NCBI RefSeq assembly: GCF_015057185.1
Contig: NZ_SVEV01000005.1
Coordinates: 1-64,000, forward strand
DNA length: 64,000 nt
Direction of reading: 5' to 3'
From: Pseudobutyrivibrio sp.
GTDB lineage: Bacteria > Bacillota > Clostridia > Lachnospirales > Lachnospiraceae
The notes beneath the pieces were generated by a model that worked only from the letters and a program-made list of their open reading frames with translations, had not been told where the DNA came from and did not search any database. Of the stretch, positions 54,808 to 64,000 are shown piece by piece. The position numbers and the translations under genes were made by a program. Positions within the stretch are counted from its first letter, which is position 1, and each line of letters begins with the position of its first letter.

Positions 54808-57459
54808 TTAAAGCATACTCTCAAGTACTGTCTTTGCCTCAGCAAGTGCATCTGCGATGCCTGCTGGGTTCTTTCCACCGGCCTGAGCCATATTTGGACG
54901 ACCACCGCCGCCACCGCCTACCTTAGGTGCGATAGCCTTAACAAGGTTACCAGCGTGTGCGCCAGCTGCCTGTGCAGCATCTGTAGCCATAACTACAAGA
55001 TTAACCTTGCCGTCGCAATCTGAAGCAAGAACGATAACACCCTCGCCAAGTTTGCCCTTGAGATCATCACCGAGGTCACGAAGGCCATTCATATCAACGC
55101 CAGATACAGAAGTTGCAAGAAGCTTAACTCCCTTGACCTCTACTACTGAATCCATAACATCACCAACAGCAGCCTGTGCAGCCTTTGCCTTCATAGACTC
55201 AAGCTCTGAATTTGTCTCCTTGAGCTGCTTCTGAAGGTGAGCAATTTTCTCTTCTACATCAGCTGGCTGACACTTAAGAGCTGCAGCTGCAGCATTAAGC
55301 TTTGCTTCAATGTCAGCGTAATATTCAAATACAGCAGCGCCTGTAATTGCCTCGATACGACGTGTACCAGCAGCAACACCAGACTCTGAAAGAATCTTGA
55401 ATGCAGAAATCTCTGAAGTATTGCTTACGTGTGTACCACCACAAAGCTCTGTAGAGAAATCTCCCATCTTTACGACACGAACTGTCTCGCCATATTTCTC
55501 ACCGAAGAGAGCCATAGCGCCAGACTTCTTTGCCTCGTCGATAGACATGATTGCTGTCTCTACAGCAAGTCCCTCAGCGATTTTGTCATTAACCATTTTC
55601 TCAACCTTTGCAATTTCTTCTGCAGTCATAGCAGAGAAATGAGAAAAGTCGAAACGTGTACGATCAGCATCCTGGTATGAACCCTTCTGCTCTACATGTG
55701 TACCAAGTACCTCACGAAGTGCCTTCTGAAGAAGGTGAGTAGCTGAATGGTTCTTGCAGATGCGAGCACGACGTGCAGCATCTACAGTAAGAGTAACCTT
55801 TTCTCCTACTTTAATCATGCCTGATTTCATCTCGCCAACGTGACCGATTTTACCACCCTTAAGCTTGATTGTATCCTTTACTTCGAACTCGCCATTAGCT
55901 GTAGAAATAACACCTGTATCACCAATCTGGCCACCCATTGTAGCATAGAACGGAGTCTCTGGAACGATGATTGTACCAATCATGCCCTCTGCAAGTGTAT
56001 CAACTATCTCTGTCTCTGTAGTAAGAACTGTTACTGTAGACTCAGAAGCTGTTTTGTCGTAGCCTACGAACTCAGAAGTAACTGTTAAGTCGATATCATC
56101 ATAAACAGATGCATCAGCACCCATGTAGTTTGTTTCTTTACGAGCAGCACGAGCCTTTTGTCTCTGCTCCTCCATGCAAGCCTCAAAGCCCTCAGCATCA
56201 TAGCCAAAGCCCTTTTCCTCAAGAATCTCTGCAGTAAGGTCTACAGGGAATCCGTAAGTATCGTAAAGCTTGAATGTATTCTCGCCAGAAAGCTCCTTTG
56301 CACCAGAAGCAACAAGCTCTTCTTCCATCTTTGCAAGGATTTCAAGACCCTTGTCGATAGTTTTATTAAACTGCTCTTCTTCGGCTGTAAGAGTTTTGAA
56401 AATGAACTCTCTCTTTTCCCAAAGCTCTGGGTAGCCATCCTTACACTCGTTGATAACTGTCTCAGAAAGCTTTGCCATGAATGTGCCCTTAATTCCAAGT
56501 GCACGACCATGCTTTGAAGCACGTCTGATAAGACGACGAAGTACGTATCCTCTACCCTCGTTAGATGGAGTAACACCATCAGAAATAAGGAATGTAGATG
56601 AACGAATATGATCAGTGATAAGACGAATAGAAACATCATCAAGAGCATCAACCTGATACTTCTTGCCAGACATCTCACAAATCTTGTCACGGATAGCTTT
56701 CATAGTGTCAATATCAAATACTGAGTCAACATCCTGCATAACAACTGCAAGACGCTCAAGTCCCATACCTGTATCGATATTCTTCTGTGCAAGTTCTTCG
56801 TAACCACCATGACCATCACCGTTGAACTGTGTGAATACGTTGTTCCATACTTCCATGAAACGATCACAATCACAACCTACTTTACAGTCAGGGCGGCCAC
56901 AACCGTATTTCTCTCCACGGTCATAATAAATCTCAGAACATGGACCGCAAGGACCTGCGCCATGCTCCCAGAAGTTATCACATTCACCAGTCTCAGGATC
57001 TCTGTAGAAACGAGTGATACGCTCTGGCGCAACACCAACTTCCTTTGTCCAAATCTCGAATGCTTCCTCGTCCTCGCCGTAGATAGATGGGTAGAGACGA
57101 TTAGGATCAAGCTTAAGAACCTCTGTCAAGAACTCCCATGACCATGCAATTGCTTCGTGCTTGAAGTAATCACCAAATGAGAAGTTTCCTAACATCTCAA
57201 AGAAAGTAAGGTGACGTGCTGTCTTTCCTACATTATCGATATCACCTGTTCTAACACATTTTTGACATGTAGTGACGCGCTTTCTTGGTGGTATCTCCTG
57301 TCCTGTGAAATATGGCTTAAGTGGAGCCATACCAGCATTGATAAGTAATAAGCTGTTATCATTGTGTGGTACAAGAGAAAAACTATTGAGGCAGAGATGT
57401 CCCTTGCTCTCAAAGAATTCCAAGTAGGCGCGTCGTAAATCGTTAACACCGTTATTCAA
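54808..57459 (-). CDS. alaS: Alanine-tRNA ligase
   Basis: 883 residues. Class II motifs (FFESKGHLCLNSFSLVPHND, GDGHGGYEELAQKNIDTGMG), editing domain with HSATHLLQKALR and CGGTHVSNT, C-Ala domain with GGGGGGRPNMAQAGG. Attaches alanine to tRNA and edits Ser/Gly mischarging. Normal length. Confidence 0.97.
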   Translation of the reverse strand: MNNGVNDLRRAYLEFFESKGHLCLNSFSLVPHNDNSLLLINAGMAPLKPYFTGQEIPPRKRVTTCQKCVRTGDIDNVGKTARHLTFFEMLGNFSFGDYFKHEAIAWSWEFLTEVLKLDPNRLYPSIYGEDEEAFEIWTKEVGVAPERITRFYRDPETGECDNFWEHGAGPCGPCSEIYYDRGEKYGCGRPDCKVGCDCDRFMEVWNNVFTQFNGDGHGGYEELAQKNIDTGMGLERLAVVMQDVDSVFDIDTMKAIRDKICEMSGKKYQVDALDDVSIRLITDHIRSSTFLISDGVTPSNEGRGYVLRRLIRRASKHGRALGIKGTFMAKLSETVINECKDGYPELWEKREFIFKTLTAEEEQFNKTIDKGLEILAKMEEELVASGAKELSGENTFKLYDTYGFPVDLTAEILEEKGFGYDAEGFEACMEEQRQKARAARKETNYMGADASVYDDIDLTVTSEFVGYDKTASESTVTVLTTETEIVDTLAEGMIGTIIVPETPFYATMGGQIGDTGVISTANGEFEVKDTIKLKGGKIGHVGEMKSGMIKVGEKVTLTVDAARRARICKNHSATHLLQKALREVLGTHVEQKGSYQDADRTRFDFSHFSAMTAEEIAKVEKMVNDKIAEGLAVETAIMSIDEAKKSGAMALFGEKYGETVRVVKMGDFSTELCGGTHVSNTSEISAFKILSESGVAAGTRRIEAITGAAVFEYYADIEAKLNAAAAALKCQPADVEEKIAHLQKQLKETNSELESMKAKAAQAAVGDVMDSVVEVKGVKLLATSVSGVDMNGLRDLGDDLKGKLGEGVIVLASDCDGKVNLVVMATDAAQAAGAHAGNLVKAIAPKVGGGGGGRPNMAQAGGKNPAGIADALAEAKTVLESML

Positions 57460-57478
57460 AACAAAATTCCTCCAAAAA

Positions 57479-57634
57479 TTATTTCTCGGAAGAAACCTCT
57501 GATACAGAATCAGCTTCTTTTCTGTTTTTAGACTGACGAAGCTTAATTCCGATGAAGCCTCCCATGATGCCTAAAGCAACTAGTATGATCATTTTTACTA
57601 AATAACTTGCAAAACTAGATAAAAATGCAGACAT
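57479..57634 (-). CDS. Small membrane protein, 51 residues
   Basis: MSAFLSSFASYLVKMIILVA, then GIMGGFIGIKLRQSKNRK and an acidic tail. One membrane helix. AGGAGG with 7-nt spacing precedes the ATG. It ends 20 bp upstream of the alaS start and may be cotranscribed. Family unknown; real gene likely because of its strong translation signal. Confidence 0.7.
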   Translation of the reverse strand: MSAFLSSFASYLVKMIILVALGIMGGFIGIKLRQSKNRKEADSVSEVSSEK

Positions 57635-57715
57635 AGCAATTCCTCCTAATTTTCAAATTTAATTGCATACTTAAGTAAATTATAATCCAAAATACGGTTA
57701 AATTCTACCCGTATT

Positions 57716-58645
57716 TCAGAAAAATACTAATAACCAAAATACTAATAAAATCACCAAAATAAATTGGCAAACAAAAAACATATTTCTGAGCAAATCTGCT
57801 GCTCTGTTTATATCATTAACCTCTATTTCCTTATCCCCATCGCCTGTGGCACCGTTTTTAAGGGATAGCTCTAGCGCCCCAGCAAAAGCAGAAATAGCCT
57901 TCATTCTATCTCTAAGGTGTATATATCTGGCATTTCTCCAATGAAAATCACCAAATGTAAACCTAGCTGCAAACACTGCCAAATAACCGCTCAATCGACC
58001 TGGTATACAGTCCACAATCTGATTAAGCTTAGCTGTGTAATAGCCAAAAAACTCATATCTTTTGTTCTTATGACCAACAACCGAATCTATTGCATCAATT
58101 GTTTTATAAATAAATCCCCCAACAGGCCCAAATAAAAACATCACAAGCATTGGCGAGATGCATAAATCTCCAGCATCGTTTGCCACCTTGGTAACGATAC
58201 GTTCATTAATTTCGTCCATATCTAGATTTTCTGTATCGCACTTGCAAAATATTCCCGCCTGCTTTTTAAATTCGCTAAATCCATCACCATAAAAAGTGGC
58301 AACCATCTCTCTTGCCATATTATATGTATAATTTGCTTCTAAACAATAATAACTAGCTATTGCCTCAAAAATTATACCCACCACCGGAGAAATCTCATAG
58401 GCCAGTAACATAAAAAACAAAACAATAGCAAATACAGGAAATAATACTAGAACAATAAGCCACATTCCAAAGTTCTTTTGCTTAGATGGCTCTAAAAGTA
58501 TTAAATCATCGCCAAGCAATGCTCTATCCAAATACTTTATCCATGCTGTAATAGCATTAAAGGGATTGGCTATATAATATTGTTTTCCTAAGAACACTTC
58601 TAAAATAGTGCCTAGAAGTAGTGCCCAAATATGATATTTAAACAT
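57716..58645 (-). CDS. CbiB/CobD-like adenosylcobinamide-phosphate synthase (divergent)
   Basis: 309 residues, integral membrane. FGPVGGFIYKTIDAIDSVVG and YTAKLNQIVDCIPGRLSGYL follow the CbiB family pattern (YKAINTLDSMVG, IPARL). The normal N-terminal HPV motif is replaced by ANPFNAITAWIKYLD. Next to a CobS-like gene, supporting a cobamide lower-ligand role. Divergence leaves doubt. Confidence 0.72.
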   Translation of the reverse strand: MFKYHIWALLLGTILEVFLGKQYYIANPFNAITAWIKYLDRALLGDDLILLEPSKQKNFGMWLIVLVLFPVFAIVLFFMLLAYEISPVVGIIFEAIASYYCLEANYTYNMAREMVATFYGDGFSEFKKQAGIFCKCDTENLDMDEINERIVTKVANDAGDLCISPMLVMFLFGPVGGFIYKTIDAIDSVVGHKNKRYEFFGYYTAKLNQIVDCIPGRLSGYLAVFAARFTFGDFHWRNARYIHLRDRMKAISAFAGALELSLKNGATGDGDKEIEVNDINRAADLLRNMFFVCQFILVILLVFWLLVFF

Positions 58646-58667
58646 TATTCTATCCCTTTCTAAAAAT

Positions 58668-59384
58668 TTACAATGATCTAACCAAGCTAATCATTGCCAC
58701 TGAAATAATCCATGCTGTCTCCGCTGTAACAACATAGTCATCTTCTAATAAGCTTAGCTTTTCAGCAGTAACTCTCCTGAAAGGATTGATGAAGCATATA
58801 AAGCTTGCCAACGTGATAACTATAGGATATATTGCCAAATCCTCATACTCATCCAAAACATAATAGGCAAATGCAAAAAAGCCAATAATAAGAATGTATT
58901 TTACGATTTTGGATTGATTAGAAAACTCACTAAAGGCTGATGTTAACAGTCCCATAAGTATTCTTGCCAAAATAAATCCCATTAACAAAAGCTTGAACAA
59001 ATAGTCATAGGTATTAGCCATTGCGACTATCCACACAAGCATAACTAGAATAAATCTAAGAACGCCTCTATCTCTACTGGCACTCCAGCTACTAAATCTG
59101 TATTTGTAGGTAGGAATGCTGTCTATATAAGCAATAAATCCAAGTACATGTCTGCCACCACTAACTATAATAGTTATTAGCACAACTCCCAATGCAATAG
59201 CAGCATCCTCAAAATGCCTGTACCATCCAAGCATAAACCAACCATAAGAAATCCAGTAAATAACCACGCCTACAAATGGCGCAAACATTAATCGATATCT
59301 ATCCCCCTCATCCTCGTAATAAGGAAGTGGCGCAAAAGAATATGCTGACAGGGTGTTAACAAAAGATTTTAAAACATTTAACAT
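58668..59384 (-). CDS. CobS-like adenosylcobinamide-GDP ribazoletransferase (divergent)
   Basis: 238 residues, about six membrane segments. Layout and ILARILMGLLTSAFSEFSNQ fit CobS, but the acidic DGLADTxDG motif is replaced by GGRHVLGFIAYIDSIPTYKY. Activity therefore uncertain. It lies 22 bp upstream of the CbiB-like gene. Confidence 0.6.
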   Translation of the reverse strand: MLNVLKSFVNTLSAYSFAPLPYYEDEGDRYRLMFAPFVGVVIYWISYGWFMLGWYRHFEDAAIALGVVLITIIVSGGRHVLGFIAYIDSIPTYKYRFSSWSASRDRGVLRFILVMLVWIVAMANTYDYLFKLLLMGFILARILMGLLTSAFSEFSNQSKIVKYILIIGFFAFAYYVLDEYEDLAIYPIVITLASFICFINPFRRVTAEKLSLLEDDYVVTAETAWIISVAMISLVRSL

Positions 59385-59387
59385 AAT

Positions 59388-60227
59388 CTATTTCTTCTTT
59401 CTTTTATGATAAAACTGCAATTGCTGAACATAGCCCTGATATCCTGCGTAAGTTTTATTAATGTATTCTAGATATTTTTCTTTGGTGTATTCTGAATAAT
59501 CCTCTGTGATTATTTTTTTCATCCATGTATCAATTGGGTAGCTTTCCATGAAATGAAAACCGTAAAGCATAATACAGTTGGCTACCTTTGGACCGATTCC
59601 CTTGATTTTAAGAAGATTATCATAGGCCTGTTGATATGGCATTTGGCTGATAGATTTAATATCTAAATTGCCAACCACAACATCCCTAGAAATGCCTACA
59701 ATATAATCAGCTCTATATCCAAGAGCTGTGCCATCCATTAGCTCCTCCACTGGAATATACGCTAGCACATCTGGATGAGGAAAATGAATCCCATCAGAGT
59801 ATCTTTCACAAAGGGTTCTAATGGACTTTTTAATCTTTGGAATATTATTGTTTTGGGAAATAACGTAGGAAATGAAAACCTCCCACAAATCCTGTCTCAA
59901 TATTCTCATTCCAAAAGAGTCCATCAAGGATTCCTTTAAAAATTTATCGTTACTCTCTCGAATCTTGTTGTTGTAGGCTACGTAATCAGTGGAAAAATCA
60001 AAATAGCTCTGCCAAAAATCCCACTGGTTTTCCTTGCAAACGAAATCCCAAGTATCCTTTTCCTTGTTTAAATAAAAATAAATATCATTATCGCCTGAAC
60101 ATGCGCTATAGGTATCAGGCATACCGTCGGCCCCCTTTGTCTCCTTGGACATTCTAAAGACCTGGCCTGAGTTCATTATTACCTCAGGATTAAACTCCTC
60201 AGCTGTAAAGCTTTTACTAAATACCAT
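59388..60227 (-). CDS. 8-oxoguanine DNA glycosylase (OGG1-like)
   Basis: 279 residues. N-terminal OGG domain (NSGQVFRMSKE), then HhH-GPD: YVISQNNNIPKIKKSIRTLC, GYRADYIVG, KIKGIGPKVANCIMLYG with the Schiff-base lysine, and PIDTWM with the aspartate. Bifunctional glycosylase/lyase removing 8-oxoG. Four bp from the CobS-like gene and one from the MBL gene. Confidence 0.9.
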   Translation of the reverse strand: MVFSKSFTAEEFNPEVIMNSGQVFRMSKETKGADGMPDTYSACSGDNDIYFYLNKEKDTWDFVCKENQWDFWQSYFDFSTDYVAYNNKIRESNDKFLKESLMDSFGMRILRQDLWEVFISYVISQNNNIPKIKKSIRTLCERYSDGIHFPHPDVLAYIPVEELMDGTALGYRADYIVGISRDVVVGNLDIKSISQMPYQQAYDNLLKIKGIGPKVANCIMLYGFHFMESYPIDTWMKKIITEDYSEYTKEKYLEYINKTYAGYQGYVQQLQFYHKRKKK

Positions 60228-60228
60228 T

Positions 60229-60990
60229 CTAGTCCTCTATTTCAAAAATTAAATTTTCCCTATCTATATCAATGATTCTATCCTTGAGATTCACAATATC
60301 CGGTCTCTTTTTGAATCGTTCAATCCACTGATACTGTCCCCACATATGCATAGGGAAAATGTTATCGCATTCGATATGTTTAACAAAATAATCGAGCCCT
60401 AAGTAGTAGCCATTTTCTCCCATACGACAATCAAGTGGAACAAATGCCACATCAAAATGACGATTTATAAGCGGTTTAAGCATACGCTTATATTCTTTTC
60501 CATAGATTTCTCCGTACAGTTCTCCACGGCCTTCTGGATTCCACCAATTCAAATCTCCAGCATGATAAATATTCAAGCCATTGACATTAATAACGAAAGC
60601 CACGCCTGCATCATTAGAACGGAGTGTCTCTATTTTCATATCATCAATCTCGTATTTCTTCAGAGCTCCAACGAACTTGATTTTCTCTTTTATTGATAAA
60701 TCAAACCCATTTCGAATTAAATAATTGCGGCCAAGACGAATATCCTTAGAAAGAATATATGTAATGTTGTCACGAGAATCCGCCCATCTGAGGCATTCTA
60801 GCCAGAAATGATCCTTGTGGCTGTGGCTAGCAAAAACATATAAATACTTGTCAGGATTAAGTGTAGGTAATTCACCTGTAAAGTGAACCATGTCCTCCAC
60901 AACCGACTTATCAAAATAATCAAATAATAAATATCTATCCTCAAGCTCAACCATAAAACAGCTGTGCATGATGTAATAAACCTTGTACAT
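60229..60990 (-). CDS. Metallo-beta-lactamase-fold hydrolase
   Basis: 253 residues, UlaG-like. Metal motifs: FASHSHKDHFW, the YHAGDLNWW aspartate, and IFPMHMWGQYQW histidine. Cytosolic. Substrate unknown. Directly precedes the OGG gene, so it may share its operon. Confidence 0.82.
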   Translation of the reverse strand: MYKVYYIMHSCFMVELEDRYLLFDYFDKSVVEDMVHFTGELPTLNPDKYLYVFASHSHKDHFWLECLRWADSRDNITYILSKDIRLGRNYLIRNGFDLSIKEKIKFVGALKKYEIDDMKIETLRSNDAGVAFVINVNGLNIYHAGDLNWWNPEGRGELYGEIYGKEYKRMLKPLINRHFDVAFVPLDCRMGENGYYLGLDYFVKHIECDNIFPMHMWGQYQWIERFKKRPDIVNLKDRIIDIDRENLIFEIED

Positions 60991-61045
60991 TAATCTCCCT
61001 CTTTTTCACACAAAAATACAATTACATTCTATCACAATATAAAAA

Positions 61046-61076
61046 AAAGGACATCCACCGAAAGTGAATGTCCTTT
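61046..61076 (-). terminator. Terminator of the DUF5692-like gene
   Basis: AAAGGACAT-C-CAC pairs with GTG-A-ATGTCCTTT and T8 follows on the minus strand. Confidence 0.85.
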
Positions 61077-61088
61077 GGATAATCAATA

Positions 61089-62201
61089 TTATCTCTCTGC
61101 TCTAGCAAGAGCCTCTTCGTAATCTCTTGTACCTGCAAATACTTCGTTAGAATATGGGTTTCCACCGATTCTAATAGCATTTCTGATGATAACAGAGATG
61201 CAAAGTACGTTAACAGCAAGTGCCATCATAGCAACGAAAGCCTGCATTGAAGGATCTGCTGTAATACCCATCTCAGCGATTGCCTGTCCAGCTGCAGCTG
61301 TCTTACCAGCACCAGCATTGTAAATTGAGATAGCCTTCTCGTAAAGATCCATTGTAGTAACGCCGTTCTCTACTGCACCACCGTATACACGTGGAAGAAC
61401 TGCTGCGAATGTACCCTTTAACTGGAAAAGAGGTACTACCTGTGCCCACATGCACCAAATTGCAAGTGTGTTAGCACGGTTCTGGATCCATGCACCCTTG
61501 TTCCAAAGTGCGTTTGCAAATGTAGGAGCAAGAAGAAGTGCTACACCACAGTACCATGTATGTGTAGGAAGGTTGAGGTATGTATACTCAAAATTCCATA
61601 CATCGTATGCAACGATGAACCATACTGTCATATCTGGCCAGAGCATATCTGACTTGTTCTTGTCGTTTGATGTGTAAAGATGTACACAACCTGTCATACA
61701 GAAGATGTTAATCATACCAGCGATAGCATTAACAACGTTCCACCATCCACCGTAGATGAATACACCTTCGTTAGAGCACCACCAAGCACCTGAAAGGTCA
61801 CCTGTGATTGAGTAAGCTGCAAGAGCAGATTCCATGTCAGAAACATTAGCAATCATGATGTTTGCTGCTACGATGAACCATGGCCACCAAGCGAACCATT
61901 TTTCTTTACCAATGCCCCACTTGTACTTGATCATCATGAAACCTACGCATCCAATATCTGCAGCGTAAAGTTTGAAGTAATGGAACCATCCATCCATGTA
62001 CATAACTGTGTGGTTGTTAGCACCGCCAAACATACCAACATGTGCAAGAATGAAGTAAAGTGTAAGAATTGCAGGAATGATTACGAAAATAATCACACCA
62101 CCGAGCTTTGTACGACGACCAAGCTCATTCATAAGAATTAAACCAGCAAATACTAAAAACCAGCCAAGTATCTGCCAAAGATTTGTGATTTGGAAAATCA
62201 T
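61089..62201 (-). CDS. DUF5692-like polytopic membrane protein
   Basis: 370 residues, about nine or ten hydrophobic segments. LVFAGLILMNELGRRTKLGG near the N-terminus and many Trp-rich segments (WAWWPWFIVAANIMIANVSD). Resembles DUF5692 proteins of unknown role. High translation-type codon use suggests strong expression (inference). Confidence 0.65.
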   Translation of the reverse strand: MIFQITNLWQILGWFLVFAGLILMNELGRRTKLGGVIIFVIIPAILTLYFILAHVGMFGGANNHTVMYMDGWFHYFKLYAADIGCVGFMMIKYKWGIGKEKWFAWWPWFIVAANIMIANVSDMESALAAYSITGDLSGAWWCSNEGVFIYGGWWNVVNAIAGMINIFCMTGCVHLYTSNDKNKSDMLWPDMTVWFIVAYDVWNFEYTYLNLPTHTWYCGVALLLAPTFANALWNKGAWIQNRANTLAIWCMWAQVVPLFQLKGTFAAVLPRVYGGAVENGVTTMDLYEKAISIYNAGAGKTAAAGQAIAEMGITADPSMQAFVAMMALAVNVLCISVIIRNAIRIGGNPYSNEVFAGTRDYEEALARAER

Positions 62202-62334
62202 ACTGACCTCCTTAAAAATTATTTATTTAGAGAAACTATATTTCTCCACTCCAGTTTTATTATACATGTATGTGAAGAAAATAACAATATCGCTGTTAAT
62301 AAAAATTTAATACATTTTTAATAACTTGTATATC

Positions 62335-63273
62335 TTAAAATCCCCTAGTTTTAAGGATTTGTGGCATACACTGGAAGGTGATTTCGTCGAAAAATCCAAC
62401 ATGTTCGCCGTCTGCATGAACGCACATACTCTCTTTTAATTTTATGTGTATTTTATCAAAATTTAATAAATCGAAGCCTTCTCTCCCCTCATGCTTACCT
62501 GCAACAAGCACTGGCAACAGCCTCAAGCATTTTGCCCTGCTAATGTCATGAGCATAAAAGGCTGTTAAATGCCCAGAATCCGGGGTAGCATTTGGAGCCA
62601 TAGGTATTCCGCCTCCCTCTGCTCTACAATTCATTGCCGCAGCGAAAATTGTCCCCTTCACATCCATTTTTGTCTCTTCGCCCTTATACCATTTTGTAAT
62701 GCAAGCATCCGAAAATGGCATTGTAAAAATGTCGCCTACAGTTAGTAATCCATAGGTAGCTGAGCCTAGGCCAAATATGTTAAGAAACTTTTTCAGCTTA
62801 GATGTAAGGGCCTGCAAGCAAACATAGGCATCTACGCCTATTCCAGAGCTTACGCCAAACAACCGCTCCCCACCTTCATAAATAACCTTGCCAATATCTA
62901 GCAATTTATACTCGTCAGTGGCCAATGCCCTTTTTAATATATCAAGGGCAGTTCCCTTCATTCCTATGCCGCCAACAAAATCATTGGCCGAGCCTGATGG
63001 CAGCGGTGTGTAAATAGTATTTTCAAAATCAACGATTCCATTTAATGCCTCATTTAAAGTGCCATCTCCTCCCATTACAAATAGGGCCACTTTCTCACCT
63101 GCACCAGTAATGCTTCTAGCGAATTCAGTTGCATCATTTGGCCCGCCAGTAAAATATGCCGTATATTCAATATTTTCTTTATTTAAATATTCCTCAATTT
63201 CTTCCCAAACCTTTGCGGCTCTGCCTGTCTGGGAAGCTTTGTTTACAATAAATGCGTTTTTCATAGTTGCCAC
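62335..63273 (-). CDS. Diacylglycerol/lipid kinase family protein
   Basis: 312 residues from GTG 63273 (ATG at 63264 is an alternative). ATP loop MGGDGTLNEALNGI, LPSGSANDFVGGIG and CVHADGEHV near the end define the YegS/DgkB family. Phosphorylates diacylglycerol or a similar lipid at the membrane surface. Confidence 0.9.
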   Translation of the reverse strand: MATMKNAFIVNKASQTGRAAKVWEEIEEYLNKENIEYTAYFTGGPNDATEFARSITGAGEKVALFVMGGDGTLNEALNGIVDFENTIYTPLPSGSANDFVGGIGMKGTALDILKRALATDEYKLLDIGKVIYEGGERLFGVSSGIGVDAYVCLQALTSKLKKFLNIFGLGSATYGLLTVGDIFTMPFSDACITKWYKGEETKMDVKGTIFAAAMNCRAEGGGIPMAPNATPDSGHLTAFYAHDISRAKCLRLLPVLVAGKHEGREGFDLLNFDKIHIKLKESMCVHADGEHVGFFDEITFQCMPQILKTRGF

Positions 63274-63343
63274 ATTTCCCCTTTAATATTGTACCTTTAA
63301 ATGATAGCATATTATCAAATGCTAAAGGAAGGTAAATACAGTA

Positions 63344-64000
63344 ATGCTTTCGGAAGAAAATAAAGAGCTAATTAATCACAAAATTGAACACAACAGCAGA
63401 CGTGCTCTATCAGTTATCACCTGGACAATAGCAGGCATTGTAGTAGGTTTACTAGTTGGTGCATTCGCATCATCCTTTGGCCTGGCAATGCAATATGTCA
63501 TAAAAGCAAGAGAAGGTCATCCTTGGATTATCTATTTTTTGCCTGTAGGTGCTATATTGATTACTTTTATGTATAAACATGTCTTAAAGGTCAAGGATTC
63601 CGGCACCAACACAGTTATCGCAGCTATCCAATCCGACCAAAGACTTCCATTTAGATTGGCACCATTAATTTATGTAGCTACACTGATCACTCACTTAGTT
63701 GGCGGTTCTGCCGGCAGAGAAGGTGCTGCCCTACAAATGGGAGGAGCCATCGGAAATGGAATCGGAAGATTATTAAAGCTTAACTCTACAGACAAAAAAA
63801 CAATGATTATGTGTGGAATGAGCGCTGCCTTTTCAGCACTTTTTGGAACTCCAATGGCTGCAGCAATATTTTCTATGGAAGTAATCTCCGTTGGAATTAT
63901 GCACTACGCTGCCCTAGTTCCTTGCGTTATCTCATCGCTTGTAGCCAGAAGCGTAGCCTCTTTCATGGGACTTCATTCTGCAGAATATCTAATCGATACC
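63344..64000 (+). CDS. ClC-family chloride channel/antiporter (cut by window end)
   Basis: 219 codons are present, frame open at 64000. GGSAGREGAALQMGG is the filter/GREGP region, FGTPMAAAIFSMEVISVG and preceding helices match ClC. ATG 63344 has AAGGAAGG upstream. Transports chloride or fluoride; the gating glutamate is present in GREGA. Confidence 0.93.
   Translation, partial: MLSEENKELINHKIEHNSRRALSVITWTIAGIVVGLLVGAFASSFGLAMQYVIKAREGHPWIIYFLPVGAILITFMYKHVLKVKDSGTNTVIAAIQSDQRLPFRLAPLIYVATLITHLVGGSAGREGAALQMGGAIGNGIGRLLKLNSTDKKTMIMCGMSAAFSALFGTPMAAAIFSMEVISVGIMHYAALVPCVISSLVARSVASFMGLHSAEYLIDT

Overview
The window looks like chromosomal DNA of a low-GC anaerobic Firmicute of the Lachnospiraceae, most like Butyrivibrio or Pseudobutyrivibrio. 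This is inferred from the AT-rich sequence, strong AGGAGG ribosome-binding sites, a Gram-positive SOS box before recA, family content (RNase Y, PF06541, DUF5692-like, MetA with E111) and the absence of an outer-membrane gene set. No species assignment is possible from the sequence alone.

Layout. Positions 1-2,250 hold a solo C-terminal Rpn fragment, an ArsC/Spx-family protein, a cluster of five consecutive hairpins next to a truncated gene, and a membrane-anchored zinc-ribbon protein. Positions 2,270-18,500 are a dense defence-type island, entirely on the minus strand. It contains two paralogous PLD-nuclease/SF2-helicase/DUF3427 proteins, a Nudix and a MazG-like nucleotide hydrolase, a TIR protein, a membrane-anchored HNH protein, a SAM methyltransferase, a GIY-YIG/DUF2075 helicase, a PLD/P-loop ATPase, a six-cysteine microprotein, a UPF0175 protein and a WYL stub. 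Two promoters in this island share an exact 17-nt element placed 17-18 bp before the -10 box. Positions 18,500-24,840 are a patchwork of small toxin-antitoxin-like genes, broken genes, gene 3' ends with terminators, two copies of the metA 3' end, a 120-bp dispersed repeat and a 162-bp direct repeat.

Positions 24,880-37,400 carry a GH127 arabinofuranosidase, a tannase-like esterase lipoprotein, a divergent OmpR-type two-component system, an MmcQ/MGMT fusion, and a plus-strand operon of an EAL phosphodiesterase, an unknown protein, an Mbeg1-like hydrolase and a DUF697-type GTPase.

Positions 37,400-64,000 are mostly core genome: metA, LMW phosphatase, ligA, rluF-type synthase, SH3 protein, tRNA-Arg(CCG), a split shikimate cluster (aroK-aroD minus, aroE-DAHP synthase plus), Nudix, rny, recX-recA under a LexA box, prfC, rpsU, a GH3 hexosaminidase, alaS, divergent cbiB/cobS, OGG glycosylase, MBL hydrolase, a DUF5692-like protein, a lipid kinase, and a ClC channel cut by the window end.

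The best candidate for an undescribed system is the 7,897-16,328 cluster. It joins nucleic-acid nucleases/helicases with nucleotide-pool hydrolases and a TIR effector behind one regulated promoter. The second helicase/Nudix pair nearby repeats the logic of a PLD-helicase with a nucleotide hydrolase.
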